A stretch of DNA of 64,000 nt from Actinomycetota bacterium (GTDB lineage Bacteria > Actinomycetota > Actinomycetes > Streptosporangiales > Streptosporangiaceae): positions 33,135-97,134 of the forward strand of contig DAHVDE010000044.1 of assembly GCA_027313705.1 (NCBI GenBank). Direction: 5' to 3'. The position numbers and the translations under genes were made by a program. Below the pieces are notes generated by a model. The model did no database searches. It was not told the origin of the DNA and worked only from the letters and a program-made list of their open reading frames with translations. Of the stretch, positions 1 through 8,963 are shown one piece after another (the stretch's first letter is position 1; every line of letters begins with the position of its first letter).

Positions 1-2
1 GG

Positions 3-707
3 TACCGCTTCTACCGGCGGCAAGGCGCCACAAGTGCCAGTGCCGGGTGGACGATCTTCACGGTCCTCCTCGCCCAGGCGATCGGAATGTCGCTGATTCT
101 CCTGCTCGGCGTCCTCGCGGCGCTGGCAAGCGGTGGCACCAGGGATGCTGGCGCCACGCTGGCCGGCCTGGTCATCGTGGTCGTCGCGGTTGCCGTGCTG
201 GTCAGGCGCGACATGATTCTCGAATTCGCCGCAGCGCTCGCTGGCCTGATCGGGCGGATTGCCGCCAGGCGGCGCCCCGGCCATCAACGGCTAGCCGAGC
301 GAGTCCAGGCAACCTTGGCCCGGATGCGCGAGATCCCGCTGGCCCCGCCTTCGGCCATCGGCGTGGTCGGCATCGCCACTGCCGTCTGGTTCTTTGACTT
401 CCTGTGCCTGGCGTGCGCCTTTTGCGCGATTCACGCGAGTGTTCCCTGGGACGGCATCCTGCTTGCCTACGGAGTCGCCCAGGTAGCAGGGACGCTGCCG
501 ATCGTGCCAGGCGGCATCGGCATCGTCGAAGGCAGCCTGGCGGTTATCCTGGTCGCCTACGGCGCGGCCCGCCCGTCCGCACTCGCCGCCGCCCTCGTCT
601 ACCGCGTCATCAGCTTCTGGCTCGCAATCGCCGCAGGCTGGGTCACCGTCGGGACAATCGCCCACCGCCAGCACCGCACCCACCCCCCACCCCGCCCCGC
701 CCCCTAA
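3..707 (+). CDS. Flippase-like integral membrane protein (YbhN/UPF0104, LPG-synthase TM domain), 5'-truncated
   Basis: The frame is open from base 3 and ends at a TAA at 705-707, so about 234 C-terminal residues are present and the start lies left of the window. Several hydrophobic segments are visible, with a conserved-looking stretch rich in Gly and Pro (VAGTLPIVPGGIGIVEGSL) near the C-terminus. That pattern is typical of the UPF0104/YbhN family and of the membrane domain of lysylphosphatidylglycerol synthases, which move lipids across the membrane. The protein ends in a Pro/Arg-rich tail just before a repeat-rich spacer. The family call is by pattern; the substrate is unknown. Confidence 0.75.
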   Translation, partial: YRFYRRQGATSASAGWTIFTVLLAQAIGMSLILLLGVLAALASGGTRDAGATLAGLVIVVVAVAVLVRRDMILEFAAALAGLIGRIAARRRPGHQRLAERVQATLARMREIPLAPPSAIGVVGIATAVWFFDFLCLACAFCAIHASVPWDGILLAYGVAQVAGTLPIVPGGIGIVEGSLAVILVAYGAARPSALAAALVYRVISFWLAIAAGWVTVGTIAHRQHRTHPPPRPAP

Positions 708-1212
708 TCCCGCCCCCTAACCCCCGCCCCCCAGGCAGCAACCCCCACAACGCCACAACGTGCGCGCCACCCGGCCGCCCCGCGAAGCGGCAACCCCCCA
801 CAACGCCACAGCGTGGGTGCCATAGCACCCACAACACCACAACGTAGGCTCCGCCACCCCGGCCACAACGTGCGCGCCACCCGGCCGCCCCGCGAAGCGG
901 CAACCCCCACAACGCCACAGCGTGGGTGCCATAGCACCCACAACACCACAACGTGGGGTCCCCTTTCGCCCGACGATGGCCAGGTGAGCCGCTCAGGTCG
1001 GCAGTTCGGTGCCAGCGGCCCTGATCGAACGATGCTTGACGAGGCCGTACTGCGGCACCACTTCGGGGTCGTCATGTCAAAGGACAACTGGCGAGGGCAA
1101 GCCCGCACCAGAAAGATCCGGCTGACCCTGCCGCTCTCGCGGGCGCCCGGCTGGTGTGCTCCGCGACCTCGGCGATCTGATTGTGGAGGCGGTGTCTGCC
1201 CTGCGCTTACGC
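708..1212. other. Gene-free spacer with repeats
   Basis: About 500 bases separate the flippase-like gene from the convergent zinc-finger gene. The left half is the repeat array described separately. In the right half (955-1212) I see no frame with convincing protein content; the open frames here are by-products of the high GC. Confidence 0.6.
744..954. repeat. Two ~92-bp direct repeats containing hairpins
   Basis: A unit of 92-93 bases occurs at 753-845 and again at 863-954, differing by one C in a C-run. Each copy holds a perfect hairpin, GTGGGTGC-CATA-GCACCCAC (813-832 and 922-941). Each is bordered by a shorter motif of the type CCCACAACGCCACAACGT, of which five variants occur between about 744 and 954. 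The array lies between convergent genes. It could be a transcription-termination or palindromic intergenic repeat; its role is unknown. Confidence 0.85.
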
Positions 1213-1560
1213 TCAATGCAGGTGCGATCGCCAGTCGCCGGGTACTCGGTCAGACGGGCCAGGGACGGTCTGACCGAGCGGATGGTGCTCTGGCGGCGCC
1301 AGGTCGGGACCGTCGTAGAACTCCTCGGTCTGGTAACTCCAGAACCAGTCCTCGCCAGGCTCGAAGCTCCTGATGATGGGGTGCCCTGAATTGGCCGCGT
1401 GGGCACTCGCATGCTGCGAGGGCGAGGAATCACAGCAGCCGATATGCCCGCACTCGGCGCACCGCCTAAGGTGCAGCCACCAGCCACCGCTGGCCTCACA
1501 TTCCAGGCAGCCCGTGCCGCTCGGCGGCGTCGCCGGGTCAATCCCGGGAATCGCGGTCAT
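1213..1560 (-). CDS. UBP-type zinc finger protein
   Basis: 115 residues. The protein has the Cys/His pattern of a ubiquitin-protease-type (UBP) zinc finger: a Cys pair at CLEC, a second at CAECGHIGCC, then spaced His residues (QHASAHAANSGHPII). In bacteria, single-domain UBP fingers are often encoded next to redox or signalling flavoproteins, as here. The ATG at 1560 overlaps the stop of the upstream kinase by one base (TGATG) and has GGGAGG just upstream; a TTG at 1563 is also possible. It is the last gene of the 6.0-to-1.2 kb minus-strand operon. Its partner is unknown; by context it is an adaptor for the kinase or the reductase. Confidence 0.85.
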   Translation of the reverse strand: MTAIPGIDPATPPSGTGCLECEASGGWWLHLRRCAECGHIGCCDSSPSQHASAHAANSGHPIIRSFEPGEDWFWSYQTEEFYDGPDLAPPEHHPLGQTVPGPSDRVPGDWRSHLH

Positions 1561-3005
1561 CAAACCTCCCGATCGCTTTCATGTCCGGTTAGCGGCAACC
1601 TTACGAAAAAGTGAGTGTCTCCTGGCGAAGACTCCACCCGCAGGTCACCATGATGCCTCTGCACGACGATCCGCCAGGAAATATCCAGGCCAAGTCCGGT
1701 GCCCTGGCCCACCGGCTTGGTCGTAAAGAACGGTTCGAAGATCCGGTCCCTGATCGAAGCCGGTATCCCCGCTCCGGTGTCGGCGAATTCCACTACCAGG
1801 TATTCGTCTTCGAGCGAGGTGCGGACAGTCAAGGTGCCCTCGCCGTCCATCGCCGCGAGTGCGTTGTCGATCAGGTTCGTCCACACCTGATTGAGTTCGC
1901 CAGCAAACACGGGGATCGATGGTGCCTTCGGGTAGTAATCCTTAACGATCTTGACCTTGGGACCGACTTTGGCGGCCAGCATGACCAGCGTGCTATCGAG
2001 CAGTTCATGTACGTCCGCGACCTGGTAGGGGGCACGGTCGAGCTGCGAGTACTGCTTGGCCGCCCCGACAAGCCGCGAGATCCTGGTGACAGAATCGGTG
2101 ATCTCGTCCATCAGCAGTTCGCTCTCGACCGTGTAGCCGAGCCAGTGCACGGCACGGTCAAGCGACGAGGTGCCCGCCGGCTGGCGAGCCGCCGCGCCGG
2201 CCACCTGATCGAGCCACTCCGTGTCGATGCCGACCTGGGTGAAGGTCGCGGCCAGGTCCCATGCCCGGGTCACGTCGTGGTCTTCTAGCCATCCGGCTAG
2301 CTCGTCCTCGCGATCGGCTGCGGCCAGCGGGCTGAGCGTCTTGGGATAGCAGACATGGTCGACGGCCTGCTCCTGGAAGGCGATGAGGCTGAGCAGCGCC
2401 TCCCGTTCGGCCGGCCCGGCTGCGATCTCACCGAGCTTGGCGCGCATCCCCGCGACCCGCTCGCGCAACGCTGCGGTGGCGCGGACGGCGGCGGAAGCCG
2501 GGTTGTTGAGCTCATGGGTCAGACCCGCGGAAAGCGAGCCAAGCGCCAGCAGGCGCTCACGCTGGCCGATCGCTTCCTGGGTGCTCTTGGTGCCGAACAG
2601 CAGGCCTTCAAGCAGGTGAGTCGCCATCGGGAACCACTCGGTCATCAATTGCGCGAATTTGCCTGCCTCGAGCATGAAGAACCGCGAAGGCTCGGTGAGC
2701 CGGACAGAATTGTTGTAGACCTGCGGCAACCGGTCACCCAGGTACGCGAAGAAGGCGCCAGCGTAAACGCCGGGGCTTGACGCGCGCACGGTCTCCACGT
2801 CGTCGTCGCCGATCCGGCGTGACATTACCAGGGTGCCGTCGAGCAGCACGTACAGGTACTCCGCTGGCTCGCCTTCGGCGTAAAGCTTGCCAGGCAAGAA
2901 ACTCTCAACCTTGCCTTGCTCGCACAACCAGGCAAGCTGCTCGTCGGTGAGCTTTTCGAACAAGAAGAGACTGCGCAGTTCGTCCGCGCTGCACGTCGCC
3001 GGCAT
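1560..3005 (-). CDS. Sensor histidine kinase with N-terminal cyclic-nucleotide-binding-type domain
   Basis: 481 residues. Residues ~8-130 read as a cNMP-binding/Crp-type beta-roll ([20 protein letters not shown], then a GxLxxEGEPA turn). A dimerisation segment follows with the phosphoacceptor motif LTHELNNPA near residue 164. The C-terminal ~150 residues are a HATPase_c domain (N-box [17 protein letters not shown]1 box [10 protein letters not shown]2 box [10 protein letters not shown]). No membrane segment is seen, so it should be cytoplasmic. It follows the receiver-flavoprotein gene by two bases, so that receiver domain is the obvious phosphotransfer partner. The ligand of the N-terminal domain cannot be read from sequence. 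Confidence 0.9.
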   Translation of the reverse strand: MPATCSADELRSLFLFEKLTDEQLAWLCEQGKVESFLPGKLYAEGEPAEYLYVLLDGTLVMSRRIGDDDVETVRASSPGVYAGAFFAYLGDRLPQVYNNSVRLTEPSRFFMLEAGKFAQLMTEWFPMATHLLEGLLFGTKSTQEAIGQRERLLALGSLSAGLTHELNNPASAAVRATAALRERVAGMRAKLGEIAAGPAEREALLSLIAFQEQAVDHVCYPKTLSPLAAADREDELAGWLEDHDVTRAWDLAATFTQVGIDTEWLDQVAGAAARQPAGTSSLDRAVHWLGYTVESELLMDEITDSVTRISRLVGAAKQYSQLDRAPYQVADVHELLDSTLVMLAAKVGPKVKIVKDYYPKAPSIPVFAGELNQVWTNLIDNALAAMDGEGTLTVRTSLEDEYLVVEFADTGAGIPASIRDRIFEPFFTTKPVGQGTGLGLDISWRIVVQRHHGDLRVESSPGDTHFFVRLPLTGHESDREV

Positions 3006-3007
3006 GG

Positions 3008-4705
3008 TCAGGCCATCTCCAGGTAGCGGTGCACGAGCATGACTGCCATGGCGCCCTCGCCGACGGCGGACGCGACCCGCTTCGCTGACTCTGACCGAAC
3101 GTCACCGGCCGCGAATACGCCAGGCACGCTGGTTTCCAGGTGGTAAGGCGTCCGGTCAAGCGGCCACCCGCTGGCTTTCAGCGCAGCGTCTGGCAGGTCG
3201 GGCCCGGCCAGCAAAAAGCCGCGACCGTCGCGAAGCACCACGCCGTCCAGCCAGTCCGTCAGCGGTGCCGCGCCGATGAAGACGAACAAATACTGAGCGC
3301 TGACCGTCTCCGTAGCGCCGTTCTCGCTGTCGCGTAGCGTCAGCCGCTGAAGGTGGCCAGTCCCGTGCGCCCCGATCACTTCGGTGCACGTGCGCACCTT
3401 GATGTTCGGCCTGGCCTCGACCTGTTCGACCAGGTAATGCGACATGGATTTGCGCAACGAGGGCCCGCGCACCAGGATCGTCACCGACCTGGCATTCCTG
3501 GCCAGGTAAACGGCGGCCTGCCCGGCCGAGTTGGCACCGCCGACGATGTAGACGTCGTTGCCCGCGCAGCTCACGGCCTCGGTCAGCGCGGAACCGTAGT
3601 AAACGCCCGCCCCGGTGTATTCCGCCAGCCCCGGCGCGCTGAGCTGCCGGTAGCTGACCCCCGTGGCCAAGATCACCGTGTGCGCGTCGACCACGGTGCC
3701 TTCGGCGAACCGCACCGTGCGGGTCTGGCCGTTGACCTCAAGGCCGGTCACGTCCCTGGTGGTGAGGATCTCGGCCCCGAACTTGGCCGCCTGCCTGCGC
3801 GCCCGGTCGGTCAGCTGCGCTCCTGAGACTCCGTCAGGGAAGCCAAGGTAGTTCTCGATCCTCGAACTCTGACCCGCTTGCCCGCCTGTGGCGACCCGCT
3901 CGACCATCAGCGTCCGCAGCCCCTCAGAAGCGCCGTAGACGGCCGCGCCGAGGCCGGCCGGCCCGCCGCCGACCACGACCAGGTCGTAGAAGTCGGTCGA
4001 CGGCGTGGTCGCCAGGCCGACGGCGTCGGCTAGCTCGGTGTCGGATGGCTCGACCATGACCTCGGCGCTCGGCGTGATGACGACCGGCAGGTTCAGGTCG
4101 CTGACTTGCGCGACCTCGAGCAACCTGCGGCCCTCAGGCTCGTCGACCGCGTACCAGCGGTAGGGCACCTGGTTACGTGCCAGGAATTCGCGTACCTCAG
4201 ACGATCGGGCCGACCAGCGGTGACCGATCAGCTTGAGCTCAGGCACTGGGCGGTGATCCGTCGTCATCCAGGTATCGAGCAGCGCGTCCACGACCGGGTA
4301 GAGCTTTTCCTCCGGCGGATCCCACGGCTTGAGCAGGTAGTAGTCGAGATCGACGATGTTGATAGCGTCGATGGCCGCTCCGGTGTCCGCGTACGCGGTC
4401 AGCAGCGCCCGCCGCGCGGCGGGATAAATATCCATGGCCCGCTCAAGGAACTCGATGCCATTCATTTCCGGCATACGGAAGTCGGCGAGAATCACCGCCG
4501 CCTGCTCGCCGCGCAGTTTCATCTCGGCGAGGGCCTCGAGCGCGTCCGCACCAGACTCGGCCCGCACGATGCGATGCCGCTCGCCGTACCGACGGCGCAG
4601 GTCCCTGGCCACGGCCCTGGACACGCCAGGATCGTCGTCGACGGTCACGATCGCCGCGCGCATCCCGGCAGTGCCGGCACCGGCGGCAGAGCTTGGCGCA
4701 TTCAT
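3008..4705 (-). CDS. Response-regulator receiver fused to thioredoxin-reductase-like FAD/NAD(P) oxidoreductase
   Basis: 565 residues from the ATG at 4705, which sits four bases after the stop of the upstream lipid kinase with GAAGAA in between. Residues ~15-135 form a receiver domain: acidic pocket VDDD, phosphoacceptor Asp in ILADFRMPEMNG, conserved Lys in YLLKPW. A glutaredoxin-like linker lacking a CxxC pair (GHRWSARSSEVREFL) precedes the thioredoxin-reductase fold: FAD site VVGGGPAGLGAAVYGASEG, NAD(P) site YIVGGANSAGQAA, C-terminal AAGDV. The CxxC redox pair of true thioredoxin reductase is replaced by a lone Cys (ALTEAVSCAG). This architecture recurs beside cNMP-type kinases and UBP fingers and probably transduces a redox signal; the electron acceptor is unknown. 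Confidence 0.88.
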   Translation of the reverse strand: MNAPSSAAGAGTAGMRAAIVTVDDDPGVSRAVARDLRRRYGERHRIVRAESGADALEALAEMKLRGEQAAVILADFRMPEMNGIEFLERAMDIYPAARRALLTAYADTGAAIDAINIVDLDYYLLKPWDPPEEKLYPVVDALLDTWMTTDHRPVPELKLIGHRWSARSSEVREFLARNQVPYRWYAVDEPEGRRLLEVAQVSDLNLPVVITPSAEVMVEPSDTELADAVGLATTPSTDFYDLVVVGGGPAGLGAAVYGASEGLRTLMVERVATGGQAGQSSRIENYLGFPDGVSGAQLTDRARRQAAKFGAEILTTRDVTGLEVNGQTRTVRFAEGTVVDAHTVILATGVSYRQLSAPGLAEYTGAGVYYGSALTEAVSCAGNDVYIVGGANSAGQAAVYLARNARSVTILVRGPSLRKSMSHYLVEQVEARPNIKVRTCTEVIGAHGTGHLQRLTLRDSENGATETVSAQYLFVFIGAAPLTDWLDGVVLRDGRGFLLAGPDLPDAALKASGWPLDRTPYHLETSVPGVFAAGDVRSESAKRVASAVGEGAMAVMLVHRYLEMA

Positions 4706-4709
4706 TTCT

Positions 4710-6047
4710 TCATCGTATGGAGGTCCGCGCTCGTGCCGGAAGGCCCGAGTCGCCACCGCCGGCCAGGATGACTAGCCTGATCCAGTTCAAGGCCGGGCGG
4801 GCGCTGCGGACGCCTGGCCGGTGCTTTGGCACTATTACCCGCAGGGCACCCGGTTTGATCGAGCATCGCACCGGGGTGGGCATGACGGTGGTTTCGCCGT
4901 CTATGCCGACCGGGATCTCTGGTTCTGCCGAATCGACGGTGACTTCACTCGCGGTTAGTACCGTCAGCCCGGCGGCCGGACCGGCCCGTAGCAGGCCAAT
5001 GGCCTGGGCGGCGTTGTCGACCTTGATCGCGATGAGACCGAGCGTCCCGGTGTCGAGCCGCTCGCGCCTGCCGAGGCCGGCGATATCGGAGATCTCGTAA
5101 GAATTGTTGCTCACCAGCACGGCCTGGGGCGCCTCGATGCGGGCACGGTTCGTGCTCGCCGTCAGCCCGTGCCCGGCGCCTTCTTCCCGCATCAGGTCGG
5201 GCAGCATCTGCAAGGTAGTGCCGCGCTTGTCGGCTCGGTAAGCCGGGCTCCTGACGATCTCGGCGTAAACGCCGAAGGACGCGTTGTTGACGAAAGTGCG
5301 GTCACCGATCCTGCCCAGGTCGATCCGGCGCTCAACCCCATCGCTGAGCGCGTCCAGGCAGGCCGCGGGATCGTCTGCATCCAGGCCGAGATCGATGGCA
5401 AAGTGGTTGCGCGTGCCGGCGCTTATGCAGAGGAACGGAAGGTCGTGGGCCGCCGCGATGCCAGCTACCAGGGCCTGGGTTCCGTCACCTCCTGCGACGC
5501 CGAGCAGGTCGGCGCCGGCGACCACTGCCCGCTCGGCCAGGGCGGCGATGTCAGTGACGCCGGTTCCGCCGATCATGGCGACCTGGGCGCCGAGCGACTC
5601 GGCCTTCTCTCTTAGCCCGAACTTAGTTACCTTGCCGCCACCCGATCGCGGGTTCATGATCAGGAAGGCACGCTCCGGGTGCGCGGCCTTGTGCTCGCGC
5701 TTAGGCAGCACGGCCTTGACCGGCTCCATCGCCGCCTTGGCGACGGCTACGGCGACCAGCAACAGCGCCAGGACTGCCAGTGCCACCCAGAGCACGTCGC
5801 GCGTTGCGAAGAGCACGGTGACGCCGACAGGGGCGATTACGGCCACAGCGAGCGAGGCCCAGCGCACCACCCCTCGGTAGGCGATGAACCAGTAGGCGCA
5901 GGCCACCGTTACGCAGATGCCAAGGATGGCGAAGCCGATCAGCGCGAGGCTGAGCAGTCCGGCGAACTCGACCAGTAGCCAGAGCGCGGCGGCCAGCGCC
6001 AGGATCGACAATCTGGCCAGCCAGTGCTGCGTGCTCACCGTCAGCAT
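4710..6047 (-). CDS. Diacylglycerol kinase family lipid kinase with N-terminal membrane helices
   Basis: 445 residues. The first ~115 residues contain about four hydrophobic segments. A diacylglycerol-kinase/YegS/BmrU catalytic domain follows: nucleotide motif LIMNPRSGGGK, the GGDGT box (LLGVAGGDGTQALVAG) and SAGTRNHFA. The domain would phosphorylate diacylglycerol or a similar lipid at the inner membrane. It is probably the first gene of the operon that continues with the receiver-flavoprotein, kinase and zinc-finger genes. The Arg-rich C-terminal tail (after PKHRPG) looks poorly conserved and runs almost to the next start codon. Confidence 0.87.
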   Translation of the reverse strand: MLTVSTQHWLARLSILALAAALWLLVEFAGLLSLALIGFAILGICVTVACAYWFIAYRGVVRWASLAVAVIAPVGVTVLFATRDVLWVALAVLALLLVAVAVAKAAMEPVKAVLPKREHKAAHPERAFLIMNPRSGGGKVTKFGLREKAESLGAQVAMIGGTGVTDIAALAERAVVAGADLLGVAGGDGTQALVAGIAAAHDLPFLCISAGTRNHFAIDLGLDADDPAACLDALSDGVERRIDLGRIGDRTFVNNASFGVYAEIVRSPAYRADKRGTTLQMLPDLMREEGAGHGLTASTNRARIEAPQAVLVSNNSYEISDIAGLGRRERLDTGTLGLIAIKVDNAAQAIGLLRAGPAAGLTVLTASEVTVDSAEPEIPVGIDGETTVMPTPVRCSIKPGALRVIVPKHRPGVRSARPALNWIRLVILAGGGDSGLPARARTSIR

Positions 6048-6059
6048 GGTCGCCGTTCG

Positions 6060-7358
6060 TCAAGCCGACCGTACCATCCCCAGCGGGTGATCGGTGCGGG
6101 CGGCTGGCACCCGGCGGGTGCGGGAGCGAGGTTGCGGCACGGAGGAGGCGGGACGGCGCGGTGCCAGGTGGTGCGATGCCAGGTGGTGCGATGCCAGCCG
6201 CCTGGCGCGTGCCTGCGCCAGCTTGACGTTGATCGCCAGCTTCGGCGTCATCCACTTGAGCAGCTGCGGCACGAGCACCCGCCAGGTTGCCATCGTGTGC
6301 CCGCCACCGCGCACGAACTCAAGCTGGACGGCAGGCTGCCTGAGCTCGACTAGCTGCCGGAAAGCCGTCGCCGCCCTGGCGTCTGCCCTGTCGGTGCCAG
6401 AGCCGATCCAGAACTGCGGTATCGACGCGCCTGGCGGTAGCCTGAGCAATTCAACCATGGGGGTATTTTCCCTGCGAAGCTGCGTATCGCCGCCGAACGG
6501 GTTGACCAGCCGCGGCGGCGTGCCTTCCTGGTTGTCTGCAGGCGAGAAATAGCCGCTGAGCACCCCGGCCACGCCGAAGTACCTGCCGTATTGCAATCCG
6601 AGGTTGGCCGCGCAGAAACCGCCTTCCGAATAGCCCGCGATGCCCCAGGCCCGCCCTGGCGGCCAGACGCGAAGCACCCGGCTGATGTAGTCGGGCACGT
6701 CACGGGCGATGAACGTGGCATCTTGCGGGCCGTCGAGCGAGTTCAGGCACTGCAGCGAGATGCCCCTGGCCCCGTTCGCATCAGGCATCACGAGCACGGC
6801 GGGCTCGGCCAGGTGCTGGCTGATCAGGCCCGCCAGGGTACTGGTGACGTCAAGCACGGTGATCCAGTCCTGCGGCGCTCCAGGGTAACCGTGGATCAGC
6901 TCGATGGCAGGGAACTTGTAGTTGCGGTAGCCGGGCTGGAAGTACTGCGGCGGCAAATACACATAAACGGTCCTGGTCAGGTGGCTGAGTTGACCGCGGA
7001 CCCGCATCGTAACCGTGTAACCGTCGGTCTGGGCAAGCTTGGTGATTACCTGAACGCCGAGCAGGCTGGTGACGCCGCGGCCTGCAGCCTCGTTACCCGG
7101 CTGCGACACTCCCACCGGCACGCTGACCGTGCCAGGCACTCCGGCGCTGGTGACGTCGGCTATCGCAGAATTCCAGGTTTGGTAGTAGTCGTAGTACTTG
7201 TTGACTGCGGCGACGCCGAACATGACGGCGGGCAGGAAGGCCAGGCAGGCGGCAAGAACTTTGAGCACGACATGCCTGGTCAGTACGAGCCAGCACATCA
7301 GGGCAGCGAAGATCACCAGCAGAAGCAAGAAGAAAGCTGTGCTCTGCGGTTGCGGCAA
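6060..7358 (-). CDS. Membrane-anchored esterase (esterase D / antigen-85-like alpha/beta hydrolase)
   Basis: 432 residues from a TTG at 7358 preceded by AGGAG at good distance. Longer starts would run the protein through the adjacent tRNA gene. The first ~65 residues hold two or three hydrophobic helices. The extracytoplasmic part has the PF00756 esterase fold: an ELIHGYPGAPQDW oxyanion-type region, nucleophile motif GYSEGGFCA, and a late His in GGGHTMATW. It likely acts on envelope esters, as mycolyl-type esterases do; the substrate is unknown. The Arg-rich C-terminus carries an ASHHLASHHLA duplication from a 15-bp tandem repeat. Confidence 0.85.
   Translation of the reverse strand: MPQPQSTAFFLLLLVIFAALMCWLVLTRHVVLKVLAACLAFLPAVMFGVAAVNKYYDYYQTWNSAIADVTSAGVPGTVSVPVGVSQPGNEAAGRGVTSLLGVQVITKLAQTDGYTVTMRVRGQLSHLTRTVYVYLPPQYFQPGYRNYKFPAIELIHGYPGAPQDWITVLDVTSTLAGLISQHLAEPAVLVMPDANGARGISLQCLNSLDGPQDATFIARDVPDYISRVLRVWPPGRAWGIAGYSEGGFCAANLGLQYGRYFGVAGVLSGYFSPADNQEGTPPRLVNPFGGDTQLRRENTPMVELLRLPPGASIPQFWIGSGTDRADARAATAFRQLVELRQPAVQLEFVRGGGHTMATWRVLVPQLLKWMTPKLAINVKLAQARARRLASHHLASHHLAPRRPASSVPQPRSRTRRVPAARTDHPLGMVRSA
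6163..6197 (-). repeat. 15-bp tandem repeat in esterase 3' end
   Basis: The unit AGGTGGTGCGATGCC is repeated in tandem, with a partial third copy, inside the esterase gene. It encodes SHHLA-type pentapeptides. The 15-base period keeps the frame, so copy number could vary without breaking the gene. Confidence 0.75.
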
Positions 7359-7447
7359 GTAAAGCTCTCCTGATACAGCGCCAGACACCCCCGGCTGGCG
7401 GCCTGCTTGGTTACCCGGGCACCCCGTTGATCCCCAGGAGTTCAGAT

Positions 7448-7537
7448 TGGCGGTGGAGGTGGGATTTGAACCCACGGAAGACTTGCATCTTCACACGCTT
7501 TCGAGGCGTGCGCCCTCGGCCACTAGGCGACTCCACC
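7448..7537 (-). tRNA. tRNA-Ser(CGA)
   Basis: On the minus strand the acceptor arm GGTGGAG (7537-7531) pairs with CTCCACC (7458-7452), followed by discriminator G and an encoded CCA (to 7448). The anticodon stem-loop is CACGC-CTCGAAA-GCGTG, giving anticodon CGA. There is a long serine-type variable arm and a standard T arm (GTGGG-TTCAAAT-CCCAC). The gene sits upstream of the esterase gene on the same strand. Confidence 0.95.
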
Positions 7538-7582
7538 GCCGAAGAGCCTACATGACAAGCGAGCCATAAGGCGCCCGCACCG

Positions 7583-8062
7583 TTAACGCAGCCGGCCGAA
7601 GAAGTCGCTCAGCAACTCACCGCACTGCTCGGCGAGCACTCCGCCGATCACCTCAACCGGCGGCCCGAGCCTGCGGTCACGCAGCACATCCCAGAGCGAC
7701 CCTGCCGCTCCTGCCCTCGGATCGATCGCACCGTATACGACCCGCCTGATACGGGCCGCGTGCACCGCGCCAGCGCACATCGTGCACGGCTCGAGCGTCG
7801 CGATCAGCGTGCAGCCATCGAGTCGCCAGGAGCCGAGCGCGACGGCCGCCTGCCTGATCGCCACGATCTCGGCATGAGCGGTCGGGTCGCCCGTAGCCAG
7901 GCACAAGTTGTGCCCCAGGCCCGCGACGGCGCCATCTGGCCCGAGCACCACCGCACCGACAGGCACATCTGGGCCGGTCCCGCCGGCGACTTCGCCGAGC
8001 GCGAGCCGCATGCCTGGCTCGAAGCCAGCCGCGTAGCCTGTCTCGCTACCTGGCAGCGGCAT
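7583..8062 (-). CDS. tadA: tRNA-specific adenosine-34 deaminase
   Basis: 159 residues from the ATG at 8062, which has AGGG upstream and overlaps the end of the preceding gene by 17 bases. It has the zinc-dependent deaminase signature: HAE (PTAHAEIVAIRQA) with catalytic Glu, and the PCxxC pair (LEPCTMCAGAVHAARI). TadA converts A34 to inosine in tRNA-Arg(ACG). The upstream overlapping gene is its usual actinobacterial companion, and tRNA-Ser follows downstream. An ATG at 8011 would start exactly at the conserved MRLAL segment but leaves a short N-terminus. Confidence 0.92.
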   Translation of the reverse strand: MPLPGSETGYAAGFEPGMRLALGEVAGGTGPDVPVGAVVLGPDGAVAGLGHNLCLATGDPTAHAEIVAIRQAAVALGSWRLDGCTLIATLEPCTMCAGAVHAARIRRVVYGAIDPRAGAAGSLWDVLRDRRLGPPVEVIGGVLAEQCGELLSDFFGRLR

Positions 8063-8534
8063 CGAGTGCCCTGTCGAATACCGGCCCGAACCCGATCCGC
8101 CTGGCCAAGCTGGCAAGAACCTCGTCGGGGAACAGGTCAAGGTCACCTGACAGGGCGCACAGTTCCATCTCGTCGACGCCGAGATCAGTCAGGATCGACA
8201 GCTCACCGGCGGGCAGCACCTGGTCGAGATCCTCGTCATAGGGCACGTCGATGTCCAGGTACTCAAGGACCTGCCTGGCCAGCGGCCAGTCGACAGAAGC
8301 GGTCAGATCCGAGACGAACAGCGAAACCTGACTGCCGAGAATCCGGACAATAATAAAAAAATCATCACCAACAGCCACGAGTCCCAGCACTCCGCCGATG
8401 CTCGGCAATTGCCTGAGCGCCTGCACGATCGAGTCCAGGCTTTCCGTGACCGCGACAGGAAGCGCCTCGGCCTCCCAGACCTCGTCCTCGCGGTAGACCG
8501 CGATGCAGAAGTCACCGCTCGTCACCTCGGTCAT
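8046..8534 (-). CDS. tRNA adenosine deaminase-associated protein
   Basis: 162 residues from the ATG at 8534, with GGAG five bases upstream. It is an acidic cytoplasmic protein (many Asp/Glu, no membrane segment) with the pattern of the actinobacterial family always encoded immediately upstream of tadA (FCIAVYREDEVWEAEALP at the start, DVPYDEDLDQVLPAGE near residue 100). It overlaps tadA, implying translational coupling. The family's biochemical role is not established; assistance to TadA is inferred from conserved position only. Confidence 0.85.
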   Translation of the reverse strand: MTEVTSGDFCIAVYREDEVWEAEALPVAVTESLDSIVQALRQLPSIGGVLGLVAVGDDFFIIVRILGSQVSLFVSDLTASVDWPLARQVLEYLDIDVPYDEDLDQVLPAGELSILTDLGVDEMELCALSGDLDLFPDEVLASLARRIGFGPVFDRALDAAAR

Positions 8535-8801
8535 AGTCACTCCACGGTCCAGCGCCGAGAACTCAGCGATACGAATGAGCAGGGGGTCGCCGAGCGCCTC
8601 GTCCGCCGACCGTGCGCGCGCCGCAGCAAGAACAGTAACGGCTTTTCCGGCAAGAATCGGCGTGGATGCGCCTGATAGCCTGCCGTGAGGCTAGGGTTGG
8701 GCGCAACGGTGGCTCGGCCATTGGTGTTGCCTAGCCGCTGGGTTATGCTGTGCTCAGCAGCGGTAGGTCTTGTCAAAGCGGCTCGTTGGGAGGTGAACGC
8801 C

Positions 8802-8960
8802 ATGGTGAAGAAGGTCCTGACCTGGGGAGGCATAGCCTTCTTGGTCTATTACCTTGTTACCAACCCAGGGGGAGCCGCCAATGTGGTCACTGGCGCCCTG
8901 CACTGGCTTCGCAACGCTGGTAACTCACTTGGCGCGTTCCTCAACCAAATACATCTGTAA
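8802..8960 (+). CDS. Small single-pass membrane protein (52 aa)
   Basis: The ATG at 8802 follows a strong GGGAGGTGA. It encodes 52 residues: a basic start (MVKK), a hydrophobic stretch of ~16 residues (VLTWGGIAFLVYYLVT), then an amphipathic C-terminus ending in FLNQIHL. A longer in-frame start at 8685 lacks a ribosome site and would add an unlikely leader. The next gene starts three bases after this stop, so the two are probably co-transcribed. I do not recognise a named family. Confidence 0.75.
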   Translation: MVKKVLTWGGIAFLVYYLVTNPGGAANVVTGALHWLRNAGNSLGAFLNQIHL

Positions 8961-8963
8961 CCC

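Noticed and set aside
7359..7475. N-terminal extension of the esterase reading frame
   Set aside because: It would run through the 3' part of tRNA-Ser(CGA) and lacks a ribosome site; the TTG at 7358 has AGGAG.
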